Positions 1-7,806 of a stretch of 27,868 bases of DNA are shown in pieces. Position 1 is the stretch's first letter. Every line of letters begins with the position of its first letter. The stretch comes from CAYUXF01 sp964448755 (GTDB lineage: Bacteria; Margulisbacteria; Termititenacia; Termititenacales; CAYUXF01). The stretch lies in contig CAYUXF010000018.1 of assembly GCA_964448755.1 (NCBI GenBank), positions 1 to 27,868 on the forward strand. Direction: 5' to 3'. The position numbers and the translations under genes were made by a program. The notes beneath the pieces were generated by a model that was not told where the DNA came from, did no database searches, and saw only the letters and a program-made list of their open reading frames with translations.

Positions 1-126
1 ACATTTTATTCTCCGCAACTGCAATTAAACATTTGGCTGTTATTTGTTTGAAATTCTTTTAACATTATTAAATCGTTCAACCCAAAACATGAAATAAGCG
101 TAGTAGGCCTCTCCGCCAGATAGCCC

Positions 127-711
127 CTATCCCACAATCCCCGACAGATCTATTTTTATTCTTTCATTCAAACTAACACCATGTAAATGTCCATGAAAAA
201 AGTTATCTTCTATTACAACTCTTAACGCCGCCTGAGCTCCCGTTCGATCGTTCAGCACCTTTATATTCAAACTCTCAAGATACTCTTTGGTTATCCTGAT
301 ATTTTCTGCGGCTATTCTAATAGTTATCTCGCCAATAGAATCAACAAGATTTCCTCCGTATAAAACAAGGCAAACAATATTATACCCATAATTATGATAA
401 GAAAGACCATCAATAACTTTCTCTATCTGTTCTTTTGCGCTGATATTGTCGTAAGAACCGCAGGCAAAAGAGATATGCGTCGCACCGAATAAAAAATCTT
501 TTTTTATAGGGTTATAGCCAACCAGCACGGTAGAAACACACGGCCCCAGGCTCAACACGAACCGTTCTCTAAATAAAGAGGCCTGATTCGTCAGCAGTCC
601 GGTAATTTTTTCATGAATAATATATTTTTTATCTGCAAGAGTTTTTCTACATATCATAAGGGGTGTGAGTATACACTTGTTCTCTAAAAATTTAAAACAA
701 CAAAAAAGCAT
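127..711 (-). CDS. Divergent CheD-like protein (chemoreceptor glutamine deamidase fold)
   Basis: CheD deamidates or demethylates glutamines on chemoreceptors and binds CheC. The CheD pattern is visible in order: SLGPCVSTVL (residues 54-63, candidate nucleophile Cys58), FGATHISFA (75-83, candidate His79), LYGGN in place of the usual GGA loop, an IGE...AAENI helix start, and a C-terminal NDRTGAQAALRV stretch matching the family's DTGG..R.V. The catalytic Thr six residues before the Cys in the Thermotoga protein is Val52 here, so activity is uncertain. The start is uncertain: ATG at 711 has no clear Shine-Dalgarno, and the first 18 residues look unlike CheD; ATG at 657 fits the usual length (about 160-175 aa) better. 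It lies 21 bp after the preceding gene, so probably in one operon with it. No other chemotaxis gene is in the window. Fold call is reasonable; enzymatic role is inference. Confidence 0.6.
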   Translation of the reverse strand: MLFCCFKFLENKCILTPLMICRKTLADKKYIIHEKITGLLTNQASLFRERFVLSLGPCVSTVLVGYNPIKKDFLFGATHISFACGSYDNISAKEQIEKVIDGLSYHNYGYNIVCLVLYGGNLVDSIGEITIRIAAENIRITKEYLESLNIKVLNDRTGAQAALRVVIEDNFFHGHLHGVSLNERIKIDLSGIVG

Positions 712-732
712 CCAAGCAGGTATAGGAAAGAA

Positions 733-1248
733 CTATATTTCTATCCCCACACTATTGGCAATACCGCTAACGTTCTCAAAATTGATCCTCTTAAGATTTT
801 CTATTTGCAGCAAGAGCAGTTTAATAAAATTATCGCCCTTACTGCCTTTGCCTACATGATCTTTTCTGATCTTTAAAAAATACTCCATTTTTTCCAGCGG
901 CGCTTTATAGTTCGCCGAATTTATTTTATAAACCCTCGTGCCAAAACCTTCCATTACTTTATACTGGTAGATGATCGATAATGCCGGATAACTAACGTCG
1001 CTCTTGTCTAAAAAAGAAAAAGGAACGCCTAGCAAATGAAAAGACTCTTCGGTTATCTGATTGGTTATAATAATACGCTTACCGTTTGGGGCTTCTGTAA
1101 CTTTAATAGAAATCCCATCGAGCATACTGGCTGGCAGCGAGGCATCTTTCATCTCGTTTATTACGCTTTGAATATCTTTGGCCGATAATTTAACCAGTTT
1201 TTGGTTATTGTTATAATTATTACTGTGTTGAACAGGTCTGATCATCAT
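733..1248 (-). CDS. Hypothetical protein, 171 aa
   Basis: I do not recognise this protein. It has no signal peptide or membrane segment. The N-terminus is Asn-rich (NNYNNNQ, residues 10-16), followed by a mixed alpha/beta stretch with a predicted helix at SAKDIQSVINEMKDA and beta-like segments such as GKRIIITNQI. The C-terminal third is basic and helical (KIRKDHVGKGSKGDN, then a Leu-rich helix). The start has two consecutive ATG codons behind a modest AGGG element. It is immediately upstream of the CheD-like gene and downstream of the GGDEF gene on the same strand, so a signalling or motility-related role is possible, but that rests on position alone. Confidence 0.55.
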   Translation of the reverse strand: MMIRPVQHSNNYNNNQKLVKLSAKDIQSVINEMKDASLPASMLDGISIKVTEAPNGKRIIITNQITEESFHLLGVPFSFLDKSDVSYPALSIIYQYKVMEGFGTRVYKINSANYKAPLEKMEYFLKIRKDHVGKGSKGDNFIKLLLLQIENLKRINFENVSGIANSVGIEI

Positions 1249-1359
1249 TTTCGGCCCTTTTAATTATTTATCAGATATCGCAATATCAGCAGAAAAGATG
1301 CAGCGAATTTAACAGAAAAAACAAATAAATGCTAGAAATTATAAAAATACTACAACAAT

Positions 1360-2835
1360 TCAATTTTTCAAATCTTCATTAATTTCTTTTTTACTATTTT
1401 TTTTCTTTTTAGAATAAACCGCTATACTATTGCGTTGTTCTTTAGCCTTATAAAGCGCTTTATCCGCCAGGCATTTTGTTATATCAGGTTGCAAACTATC
1501 TCCAGATGCAATTCCACAGCTAATAGTACACTTAAAAGAGTATTGGTCATACTTGAAATTATATCCTGCTATTTTTTCCTTAATGGCTTTAGTCAAAAGC
1601 AAAGCATTTTCACTGTCACAATTCTCAATTAAAACATAAAACTCTTCGCCGCCAAGCCTAAAAGGAAGTGCATATTTACCAAAAAGGTCTCTACAAGTTG
1701 TCTTTATTATTTTGCCGACTTCCCTCAGAACATAATCTCCGCAGTCATGGCCATAGGTATCATTTACGCGTTTAAAGTGATCAAGATCAAGCATTATCCC
1801 CTGGTATTCGATCCCAACGGTATCATCAAGTCTCTCCGCTAAATTTTTTGAAAAAAGCTGATAATACTTATCATTAAAAAGTTCCGTTTTCCCCAGATCA
1901 ATATATTCATAAGTCTTATCAATGACGATAATATCCAATCCTGTTTTTTTATTGTCATGGATACGCGGAATATAAGAAGCTGTATAAACACCATCATTAT
2001 AACGAATTCCCTCAACGTCAATACGCTGGCCATCCTGCTGATACGCGGATGTCATTATCTTGTGTATTGATATTAAACCTTCTGTTTTTTTTAATAACAT
2101 ATCTGACAATGGTAGATTTTTTTTTGGCGTTAAGATCTTTCCTTTACTTTTCTCATACTTGCACTCAAATTGATCCATCTGCGCTATATCGTTAACTGAA
2201 ATGTTGGTTATTTTTTCCATAAAATCATTCCAGGTTTCAATATACATACACCGGTTAAGAGAAACTATTCCGGCAGGAGTATTACTAATAATCGTTTTTA
2301 ATTTATCTTTTTCTTCACCCAATCTTTCCAGGGCAAATCCTTCAGAAAGAATAGAGACCATTGTTTTAAGCATTTGATACATCTGCCTTTGCTTTTTAGC
2401 CTGATCTTCAACTGCTTTTTCTTCCTGTAACACAAAGATCAGTTCAGAAACAATTTGGTTTTCAAGCGATTTTTCAAGCGCATGATAATAAAAATGTTTT
2501 ACAATTTTTTCTGATTCCACAGTGTATTTATAAAAAGCATGTGGATGAATTTCTGCACCATGCGGAAATTTCCTCCTAATATCAAAAACATGCTCATTGA
2601 TCGGTATACCGTAAGACGCCTCACGTGTTTCTTGATGATAAAAAGGAGCAATAACCAACGTGTGCATGATCTTTGCCCCTTCTAATTGAAAAAGGGTACA
2701 AAATAACGGCAGCGCCCTCTGCATTCTCTGCACAAAACACAATTTATAATCAGCTACTATTCGTAATAACCTATGCTGTAAATCCTGAAAATTCTCATTT
2801 TTATTTTCTATTTCAGCTATTATTTTTGTTATCAA
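1360..2835 (-). CDS. GGDEF diguanylate cyclase with PAS-like sensor region
   Basis: Makes c-di-GMP from two GTP. The C-terminal GGDEF domain (about residues 330-475) carries LDLDHFKRVNDTYGH (metal Asp and substrate-binding Asn-Asp) and the signature GGEEF at 396-400, so it should be catalytically competent. The allosteric I-site RxxD expected just before the signature reads GKYA here and is absent. Residues about 180-310 look PAS-like (NTPAGIVSLNRCMYIETWN); the first 140 residues are an unrecognised, probably sensory domain joined by a Lys/Gln-rich coiled-coil-like linker (about 138-165). No membrane segment is evident, so it is probably cytoplasmic. The GGAG at 2844-2841 is 2 nt from a TTG at 2838 but 5 nt from the next TTG at 2835, which I prefer; residue numbers above count from 2838. 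The C-terminus is a Lys-rich tail. Confidence 0.9.
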   Translation of the reverse strand: MITKIIAEIENKNENFQDLQHRLLRIVADYKLCFVQRMQRALPLFCTLFQLEGAKIMHTLVIAPFYHQETREASYGIPINEHVFDIRRKFPHGAEIHPHAFYKYTVESEKIVKHFYYHALEKSLENQIVSELIFVLQEEKAVEDQAKKQRQMYQMLKTMVSILSEGFALERLGEEKDKLKTIISNTPAGIVSLNRCMYIETWNDFMEKITNISVNDIAQMDQFECKYEKSKGKILTPKKNLPLSDMLLKKTEGLISIHKIMTSAYQQDGQRIDVEGIRYNDGVYTASYIPRIHDNKKTGLDIIVIDKTYEYIDLGKTELFNDKYYQLFSKNLAERLDDTVGIEYQGIMLDLDHFKRVNDTYGHDCGDYVLREVGKIIKTTCRDLFGKYALPFRLGGEEFYVLIENCDSENALLLTKAIKEKIAGYNFKYDQYSFKCTISCGIASGDSLQPDITKCLADKALYKAKEQRNSIAVYSKKKKNSKKEINEDLKN

Positions 2836-2854
2836 CAAAACTCCACACTCTTTC

Positions 2855-2882
2855 TCTATAAACTTTTTTTAGAACCATACAA
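2855..2882 (-). promoter_or_regulatory. Candidate sigma70-type promoter for the GGDEF gene
   Basis: On the minus strand TTGTAT (2882-2877), a 16-bp spacer and TATAGA (2860-2855) lie just upstream of the GGAG of the diguanylate cyclase. Each box differs from consensus, and AT-rich background makes this moderate evidence. The 100-bp gap separates divergently transcribed genes. Confidence 0.35.
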
Positions 2883-2942
2883 AAATATCGCATATATAAT
2901 GAAATTTGTTCCATTTGATTTTAAAACACCGCCTCAAGTAAT

Positions 2943-3656
2943 TTGGCCAGTGCAATCCCGCTCGCATTCTTACGATATCCAGGCATGCAAAAGAAGGTAT
3001 TTGCGCTAAATTTTGACAATAATTCCGGCTGGTTATTTAAGGGCGATCTCCGCCAAAAGATCAGCATTAAAGCTACCTATGAACTTTCGAGCGTGCCGGC
3101 ATTTAACAACATCACCTCCTTTTTTTCTAATAATATCCAGGAAAACATCAATTTTTCAAAAGAACTCATCAAAGAAAACGGCCCTTTTAACAGCAGAGCA
3201 GATTTCTTGCTCAAAAATGAGATCATCATTCATTTATTCTTCGGCAGCGACCCTGAAAAAAAAGAAGAAACACGCCTCTACGGCTACAATTTAATGCAGT
3301 GGGATTCAACAGAACACTATCTCGAGATAAATTCCTGCGACTCAGCCCCTTTTGACGAAGAACAATTTGAACAGCTCGGCAATGACCGCTTCAAAGGGAT
3401 CGGTTTATACACCATAGCACAGGCATGTTACTATTATTCAAAATTAGCTAAAAAAACAAACAATAATAAAGATAGGGCCATTTATATCAAGGCCCAACGT
3501 TCTGCTTTTGAGCGCAAGACCTGGCAGCGCTACGGATTCAAACTAACTGAAAACCAAAATATTGATGATCACTCAATAAGCCACTATGTTATGTATATAA
3601 CAGCAGGCGATGTAAAAAAATTGATCGCCAAATATAATATCGACATTAATAGTTAA
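2943..3656 (+). CDS. GNAT-like acetyltransferase-fold protein
   Basis: The C-terminal half resembles a GNAT N-acyltransferase: RFKGIG at residues 149-154 fits the acetyl-CoA pyrophosphate-binding pattern R/Q-x-x-G-x-G/A, followed by a helix, a beta-like AIYIKAQ, and WQRYGFK near 194-200, typical of the last GNAT motif. A preceding beta segment (TRLYGYNLMQW) would be strand 4. The N-terminal 100 residues are not recognised. The start is uncertain: TTG at 2943 has no Shine-Dalgarno, the next in-frame ATG is at 2985, and a short overlapping frame starts with ATG at 2899 (see findings). It faces the MATE exporter tail to tail. Substrate unknown; the GNAT assignment rests on motif shape only. Confidence 0.55.
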   Translation: MASAIPLAFLRYPGMQKKVFALNFDNNSGWLFKGDLRQKISIKATYELSSVPAFNNITSFFSNNIQENINFSKELIKENGPFNSRADFLLKNEIIIHLFFGSDPEKKEETRLYGYNLMQWDSTEHYLEINSCDSAPFDEEQFEQLGNDRFKGIGLYTIAQACYYYSKLAKKTNNNKDRAIYIKAQRSAFERKTWQRYGFKLTENQNIDDHSISHYVMYITAGDVKKLIAKYNIDINS

Positions 3657-3697
3657 ATAATTTGTTTAACTGAACAATATAATTGTCCCACCGTAAA

Positions 3698-5110
3698 CTA
3701 CTGTCTGAACTCTTTTTTCTCTAATTCCAGACCCTCGATCTCACTGAGAATTTCCGTCGCCTCGATCTTCTCCGGCGTTTGCTTAATGAGCACTTTTTTC
3801 TTCCAGCTGCCGGTTGAAAAATAGAGACCGGACAATACCGCCCCGAGCACCCAGGCGATCGGGATTCCCCACCAGATTCCTCTTGTCCCCATGAAACGTG
3901 ACAAGACCGAAGAAACCGGAATACGGATCAACCAGAGCGAAAGCAAAGTAATAAACATTGGCACCAAAGTATCTCCGGCACCACGGAGCACGCCGTTAAA
4001 AATAAACATCAACATAAAAGCGAGATAAAAACCACCTACAATTAAAAGATACTCCTGCCCAATAGCAATCACCGCCAGATCATTAGTAAAAAGTTTCAGC
4101 AAAGACCCTCTAAAAAAAATAACACCAAAAGAGATAACCGCAGAAATTAATAACGAAAGTAAACCGCCAACCTTAATAGCACCATTGACTCTCTCATGCT
4201 TTTTAGCGCCGATATTCTGGCCGACAAAAGTAGACATGGCCATAGAGATATTCATGGCCGGCATCATGGCAAAAGAGTCTATTCTGCCAGCCGCGGTAAA
4301 TGCCGCTATCGCATTAGTTCCAAACAAATTAACAATTCGAGTCAACGCCATCATGCCGGCAGCGACAAACATCTGCTGCACACCGGTAGGAAGTCCGATC
4401 TTGACGCTGTTAATAAAAATATCTTTGTCAAAACGGAGCTTTAAATAATTAACCCTAAAGAGCGGGTTTATTGTCTGCAAATATATTATCCCGCAAATAA
4501 AAGAAATACCTTGAGCAATTACTGTAGCCAGCGCCGCGCCCCAGACTCCCCACTTAAAAACCAAAATAAATAAAAGGTCTAGCCCGATGTTCACAAAAGT
4601 AGAAAAGATCAACAGATAAAGCGGCGTTCGTGAATCGCCCAATCCTCTTAATATAGCGCTTATGGAGTTATAACCAAACAGCAGAAAAAGTCCGCCAAAT
4701 AAAATATTGATATAAAGTCTAGCATCAGAAAATATTTCTGCCGGAGTGCGCAGCATTTTTAAAATATAATCATCCAGGGAAAGCCCCAAAACAGTTAAAA
4801 ATAATGACATCATCATTAAAAAAATATAGGCAGTTTCAATACAAAGCTTTACTTTTTCATGGTTTTTAGCCCCATAATATTGCGCTATCAAAACAGTGAT
4901 CCCCATTGTAGCGCCCATGGCTAAAGCAATTAATAAAAACATTACCGGAAAAGAGGCCCCCACGGCAGCTAGGGCTTCTTTACCTAAAAAATTCCCAACA
5001 ATAACTGAATCGGCCACATTATATAGTTGTTGAAAAACACTACCTATAAACATTGGCACGGTAAACAGCAAAATAAGCTTCACTGTTGAGCCTTTGGTCA
5101 TATCGATCAT
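3698..5110 (-). CDS. MATE family multidrug/toxin efflux transporter
   Basis: A 470-residue inner-membrane antiporter with about twelve hydrophobic segments, exporting cationic or other small molecules in exchange for Na+ or H+. Family hallmarks: N-terminal MTKGSTVKLILLFTVPMF, QQLYNVADSVIVGNFLG, GATMGITVLIAQYYGAK in the first half, and the pseudo-symmetric AMSTFVGQNIGAKKHERV and FNGVLRGAGDT in the second. Length and layout match the NorM/DinF-like branch. The C-terminal tail is charged and ends in a Glu/Leu-rich helix. A GGCGGG about 12 nt before the ATG is the best available ribosome-binding site; a second in-frame ATG is three codons on. The 94-nt leader (5111-5204) holds a weak 5-bp hairpin but no riboswitch I recognise. 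Substrate cannot be told from sequence. Confidence 0.95.
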   Translation of the reverse strand: MIDMTKGSTVKLILLFTVPMFIGSVFQQLYNVADSVIVGNFLGKEALAAVGASFPVMFLLIALAMGATMGITVLIAQYYGAKNHEKVKLCIETAYIFLMMMSLFLTVLGLSLDDYILKMLRTPAEIFSDARLYINILFGGLFLLFGYNSISAILRGLGDSRTPLYLLIFSTFVNIGLDLLFILVFKWGVWGAALATVIAQGISFICGIIYLQTINPLFRVNYLKLRFDKDIFINSVKIGLPTGVQQMFVAAGMMALTRIVNLFGTNAIAAFTAAGRIDSFAMMPAMNISMAMSTFVGQNIGAKKHERVNGAIKVGGLLSLLISAVISFGVIFFRGSLLKLFTNDLAVIAIGQEYLLIVGGFYLAFMLMFIFNGVLRGAGDTLVPMFITLLSLWLIRIPVSSVLSRFMGTRGIWWGIPIAWVLGAVLSGLYFSTGSWKKKVLIKQTPEKIEATEILSEIEGLELEKKEFRQ

Positions 5111-5204
5111 GACTGAAATTACCCGCCTGTTCTCCCCTATTACAAGAACGCTACTGAGGAGCTAAATAATATCCCCCAGCCTTACAATCTGCAAGAACAA
5201 ATTA

Positions 5205-5693
5205 TTAAAACAATGTTTTCAGATAATCTTTATTTACATCGCAGTAAAAATCAGTCCGTTTTTCATGAATAATTTCACTGGAATAATTTAAAAACAGTTT
5301 GCTTTTTTTTATATATCTTTTACCGTCTGGCAAAGTCTGTTCAAAAACAATTTTCTCCACATCAAATAATTCACAAATAGCCGCCTGCAACATTTGCTGC
5401 AAGCCTCTTTTTTTAAAACCCATAGTAGTAGCCATATAACCAACTTTTGCAGTTTTAGTCCGATAATTAAAAGAAAACTTACACCAGCAAACCGCATCAA
5501 AAAAAATTTTATATAAAGAAAACTTATCTGTCTGAAGCGCCAAATAATTACTGCTGAACCAGCTGCATTTATGATCAACCGTCATTTCCAGATAAACAGG
5601 CTGTTTGATCTTATTAGCGAATAAGTCACTGTAGACAGCCGGCAATCTTTGCTTATTATAATTTTCCGTCAAAGATATTTTTTTATTGAACAT
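5205..5693 (-). CDS. Small hypothetical protein, possibly GNAT-like
   Basis: 162 residues, no signal peptide or membrane helix. A central stretch TAKVGYMATTMGFKKRGLQQ followed by an amphipathic helix resembles strand 4 plus motif A of a GNAT acyltransferase, but the R/Q-x-x-G-x-G/A consensus is degenerate, so this is only a suggestion. It is rich in aromatic residues and Lys. An AAGGGAT sits directly before the ATG, closer than ideal. It ends about 95 bp upstream of the MATE gene on the same strand and could be cotranscribed with it. Function unknown. Confidence 0.5.
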   Translation of the reverse strand: MFNKKISLTENYNKQRLPAVYSDLFANKIKQPVYLEMTVDHKCSWFSSNYLALQTDKFSLYKIFFDAVCWCKFSFNYRTKTAKVGYMATTMGFKKRGLQQMLQAAICELFDVEKIVFEQTLPDGKRYIKKSKLFLNYSSEIIHEKRTDFYCDVNKDYLKTLF

Positions 5694-5776
5694 ATCCCTT
5701 AAAATAGCTCCTGTGGATCTCTTTTCTCTTGCCCGATTATTTTAATTATTCGTAACTGACCGACGCTTGTTGCAAA

Positions 5777-6976
5777 TTAACAGGCAAACTTCCCTTTTTC
5801 ATAAACAATTATTTTTTTGCCGTTCTTCAACACCGCCTCAACAACTTTATCTTCGGTATTGACCAGATCCCAGTGCAGCGCCGAGTCATTAAAACCAAGT
5901 TCTTGTTTAATCTTTTTGGTCAGCTTTTTAGGATCACCGGCAAAAGTATCAGAATAAGAAGAGCCAACCGCCAGATGACAATTACCGAACTTGCCGCCGT
6001 AATTTTCGTCAAAGAGCGTATCTGCCATGAACTTATCTATCTTAGAAAACCGGATATCTGTCAACGAAAATTCACCGATCTGCGCCGCCCCTTTATCCAT
6101 AGAAAGCGTCTTTTTAACAAAGGCGTCGCCCTGCTCCGCCGAAATTTTAACAGCCCGCCCTTTTTCAAAGACCAGCTTAACACCTTTGACATAATTGCCG
6201 CTTCTAAAAGAGGGCTGGTCGGCATAATACGTCCCTCTGGTTCCGCGCCAGTCTGGGGAGGTATAAAGCTCAAAAGACGGAATGTTATGACCGCTGATCC
6301 CTACAAATCTTCTCTTTTCACCAGGCGTTATTTCCAGATCAACAGACTTGCTGCTGACCAGATATTTTTTAACCGGCAGAGCATTGAGCCATTTCTTTAT
6401 TTTTAAAGAATCTTTATAGATCTGCTGCCATTTTTTGACAGGATCTTTTTCATTTAAAAAACAGGCTTTAACTATTTGTTCTGTATATTCTTTCAAGCTC
6501 AGCCCCGCCTGTTTGGCCAGCTCGGGCGTCGGTAGCGTACAAAGTGTCCAGCCAAAAGCGCCGTTCTCTTCGCTCTTATCTAAAATTTCCCTGATCGGTT
6601 TTCTGGCCAGAATACTTTCGCTTATTTTTTTAGCATCAATGTCTTTTAAATGTGTCAACGAAGCGGGCGCATGGAGATAGATATTGCCATTGAGCGCCTG
6701 ATAAAATTCTTTTTCACCGGCCGGCAAAAAAGAGCGCTGTGTTTTGTCGGAAAAATCATAAAAATCTTTTTCCATCAAAGGGTTAGCCAGCTGTCTGGCA
6801 ACAACGTTCATTTTTTTCTGTAATAATTTACGGTAGATTATTTCGGTCAGCGGCAGCGCATCGAGATAATAACGGATCAGGATCGTATCGTAATTATTGA
6901 ACTTTTTTTTACGGGCCGTAAAAAGGCCCCAAATTAAAATATCAGCGTATTTCTCAAGCTGTGCTGTCGTTAACAT
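5777..6976 (-). CDS. M29 family leucyl-type metalloaminopeptidase (AmpS/PepS-like)
   Basis: Removes N-terminal residues from peptides in the cytoplasm using two metal ions. All M29 active-site positions can be placed: Glu236 in FELYTSP, Glu302 in GEFSL, His334 in GNCHLAVG, Tyr341 seven residues on, and His368/Asp370 in ALHWDLV, with spacings matching thermophilic AmpT/AmpS. SPDWRGTRGTYYADQPSF and FDENYGGKFGN are further family blocks. At 399 aa it is close to the usual 400-415. The start is supported by AGGGGG 6 nt upstream of the ATG. It is transcribed from its own extended -10 promoter in the 53-bp gap after the SpoU methyltransferase gene. Confidence 0.95.
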   Translation of the reverse strand: MLTTAQLEKYADILIWGLFTARKKKFNNYDTILIRYYLDALPLTEIIYRKLLQKKMNVVARQLANPLMEKDFYDFSDKTQRSFLPAGEKEFYQALNGNIYLHAPASLTHLKDIDAKKISESILARKPIREILDKSEENGAFGWTLCTLPTPELAKQAGLSLKEYTEQIVKACFLNEKDPVKKWQQIYKDSLKIKKWLNALPVKKYLVSSKSVDLEITPGEKRRFVGISGHNIPSFELYTSPDWRGTRGTYYADQPSFRSGNYVKGVKLVFEKGRAVKISAEQGDAFVKKTLSMDKGAAQIGEFSLTDIRFSKIDKFMADTLFDENYGGKFGNCHLAVGSSYSDTFAGDPKKLTKKIKQELGFNDSALHWDLVNTEDKVVEAVLKNGKKIIVYEKGKFAC

Positions 6977-7005
6977 TTATTCCCCCTAAAAATTATTGTT
7001 TTAAA

Positions 7006-7014
7006 ATTATAACA
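7006..7014 (-). promoter_or_regulatory. Extended -10 promoter of the M29 aminopeptidase gene
   Basis: The minus strand reads TGTTATAAT (7014-7006): a perfect TATAAT preceded by TGn. No good -35 box is visible, which is normal for extended -10 promoters. The predicted transcript start is about 25-30 nt before the ATG, leaving room for the AGGGGG ribosome-binding site. Confidence 0.55.
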
Positions 7015-7029
7015 CAATAAAAAAATTAT

Positions 7030-7806
7030 TTATTTTTGCCGCTGGCGTACCGCCTCATAAACCACGATCGCGGCCGAAACAGATGCATTAAGTGAGTTAA
7101 CACTACCCATCATAGGGATAAGAGATTTTTCTGTAGCATTTTTTAGCCAAAAATCAGATACGCCATCTTTTTCACTGCCAACAACTATAGCTGTAGCTTT
7201 AGTCATCTTAATCTCAAAATGATTTTTTTGAGCACTAGGCGTAGTTGTAATTATTGAAAAGTTTTTTTCTTTTAGCCAAGTTAATGCCTCTTGGTTTGTA
7301 GCTTCAACTGTCGGGACAGAAAAAATAGCCCCCAGACTGGCTCGTACAATATTAGGATTATAAAGATCTGTTAATGGCTCACTAATAATCACCAGGTCAA
7401 CGCCGGCAGCATCGGCTGTCCGCAAAATAGCGCCAATATTGCCCGGCTTTTCTATTTTTTCCAGGACCAGCACCAGCGGCGCCGCCGGCAAAACAATTTC
7501 CGAGAAAAAACGTTCTTTTCGGCGCGCAACTGCCACAAAGCCGTCAGAATTTTCACGATAGGCGATCTTAGCAAAAACATTAGCTGTCACTTCTGTTTTA
7601 ACTCCGCAGCGTTCAATAATGTCGCTGTTCTTTAATATCTCTCGGCAGTAGAGAACTTCTATTACTTCGTAATTATTATCGAGCGCCAGCTGCAATTCAC
7701 GCTCACCCTCAATTAAAAAAAGCCCGTTTTTTTGCCGCTCTTTTTTTTCCTGTAAAGCAACAATTTCTTTAATATGTTTATTGGCTGTACTGGTTATTAT
7801 CATCAT
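7030..7806 (-). CDS. SpoU/TrmH family RNA 2'-O-ribose methyltransferase
   Basis: SAM-dependent SPOUT (trefoil-knot) methyltransferase acting on rRNA or tRNA ribose. The N-terminal 100 residues form the RNA-binding substrate domain seen in RlmB/TsnR-like members (FLIEGERELQLAL, residues 30-42). The three SpoU motifs are clear: PGNIGAILRTADAAG (121-135, with conserved Asn and Arg), VVGSEKDGVS (208-217) and SLNASVSAAI (238-247). Exact target unknown; a 23S rRNA site is most common for this architecture. The stop codon of the M48 gene abuts the first of two ATG codons, so translation is probably coupled. Last gene of the rsmE operon. Confidence 0.93.
   Translation of the reverse strand: MMIITSTANKHIKEIVALQEKKERQKNGLFLIEGERELQLALDNNYEVIEVLYCREILKNSDIIERCGVKTEVTANVFAKIAYRENSDGFVAVARRKERFFSEIVLPAAPLVLVLEKIEKPGNIGAILRTADAAGVDLVIISEPLTDLYNPNIVRASLGAIFSVPTVEATNQEALTWLKEKNFSIITTTPSAQKNHFEIKMTKATAIVVGSEKDGVSDFWLKNATEKSLIPMMGSVNSLNASVSAAIVVYEAVRQRQK

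Noticed and set aside
119..131. Terminator at the end of the CheD-like gene (GATAG-CCC-CTATC)
   Set aside because: A 5-bp stem overlapping the stop codon with no following T-run on the gene's strand.
5111..5204. Riboswitch upstream of the MATE exporter (guanidine or manganese classes considered)
   Set aside because: The 94-nt leader has only a weak 5-bp hairpin and none of the conserved motifs of the known classes.
5873..6406. 177-codon open frame on the plus strand opposite the M29 aminopeptidase
   Set aside because: The minus-strand gene has every M29 metal ligand; the antisense frame gives Arg/Phe-rich sequence with no family resemblance.
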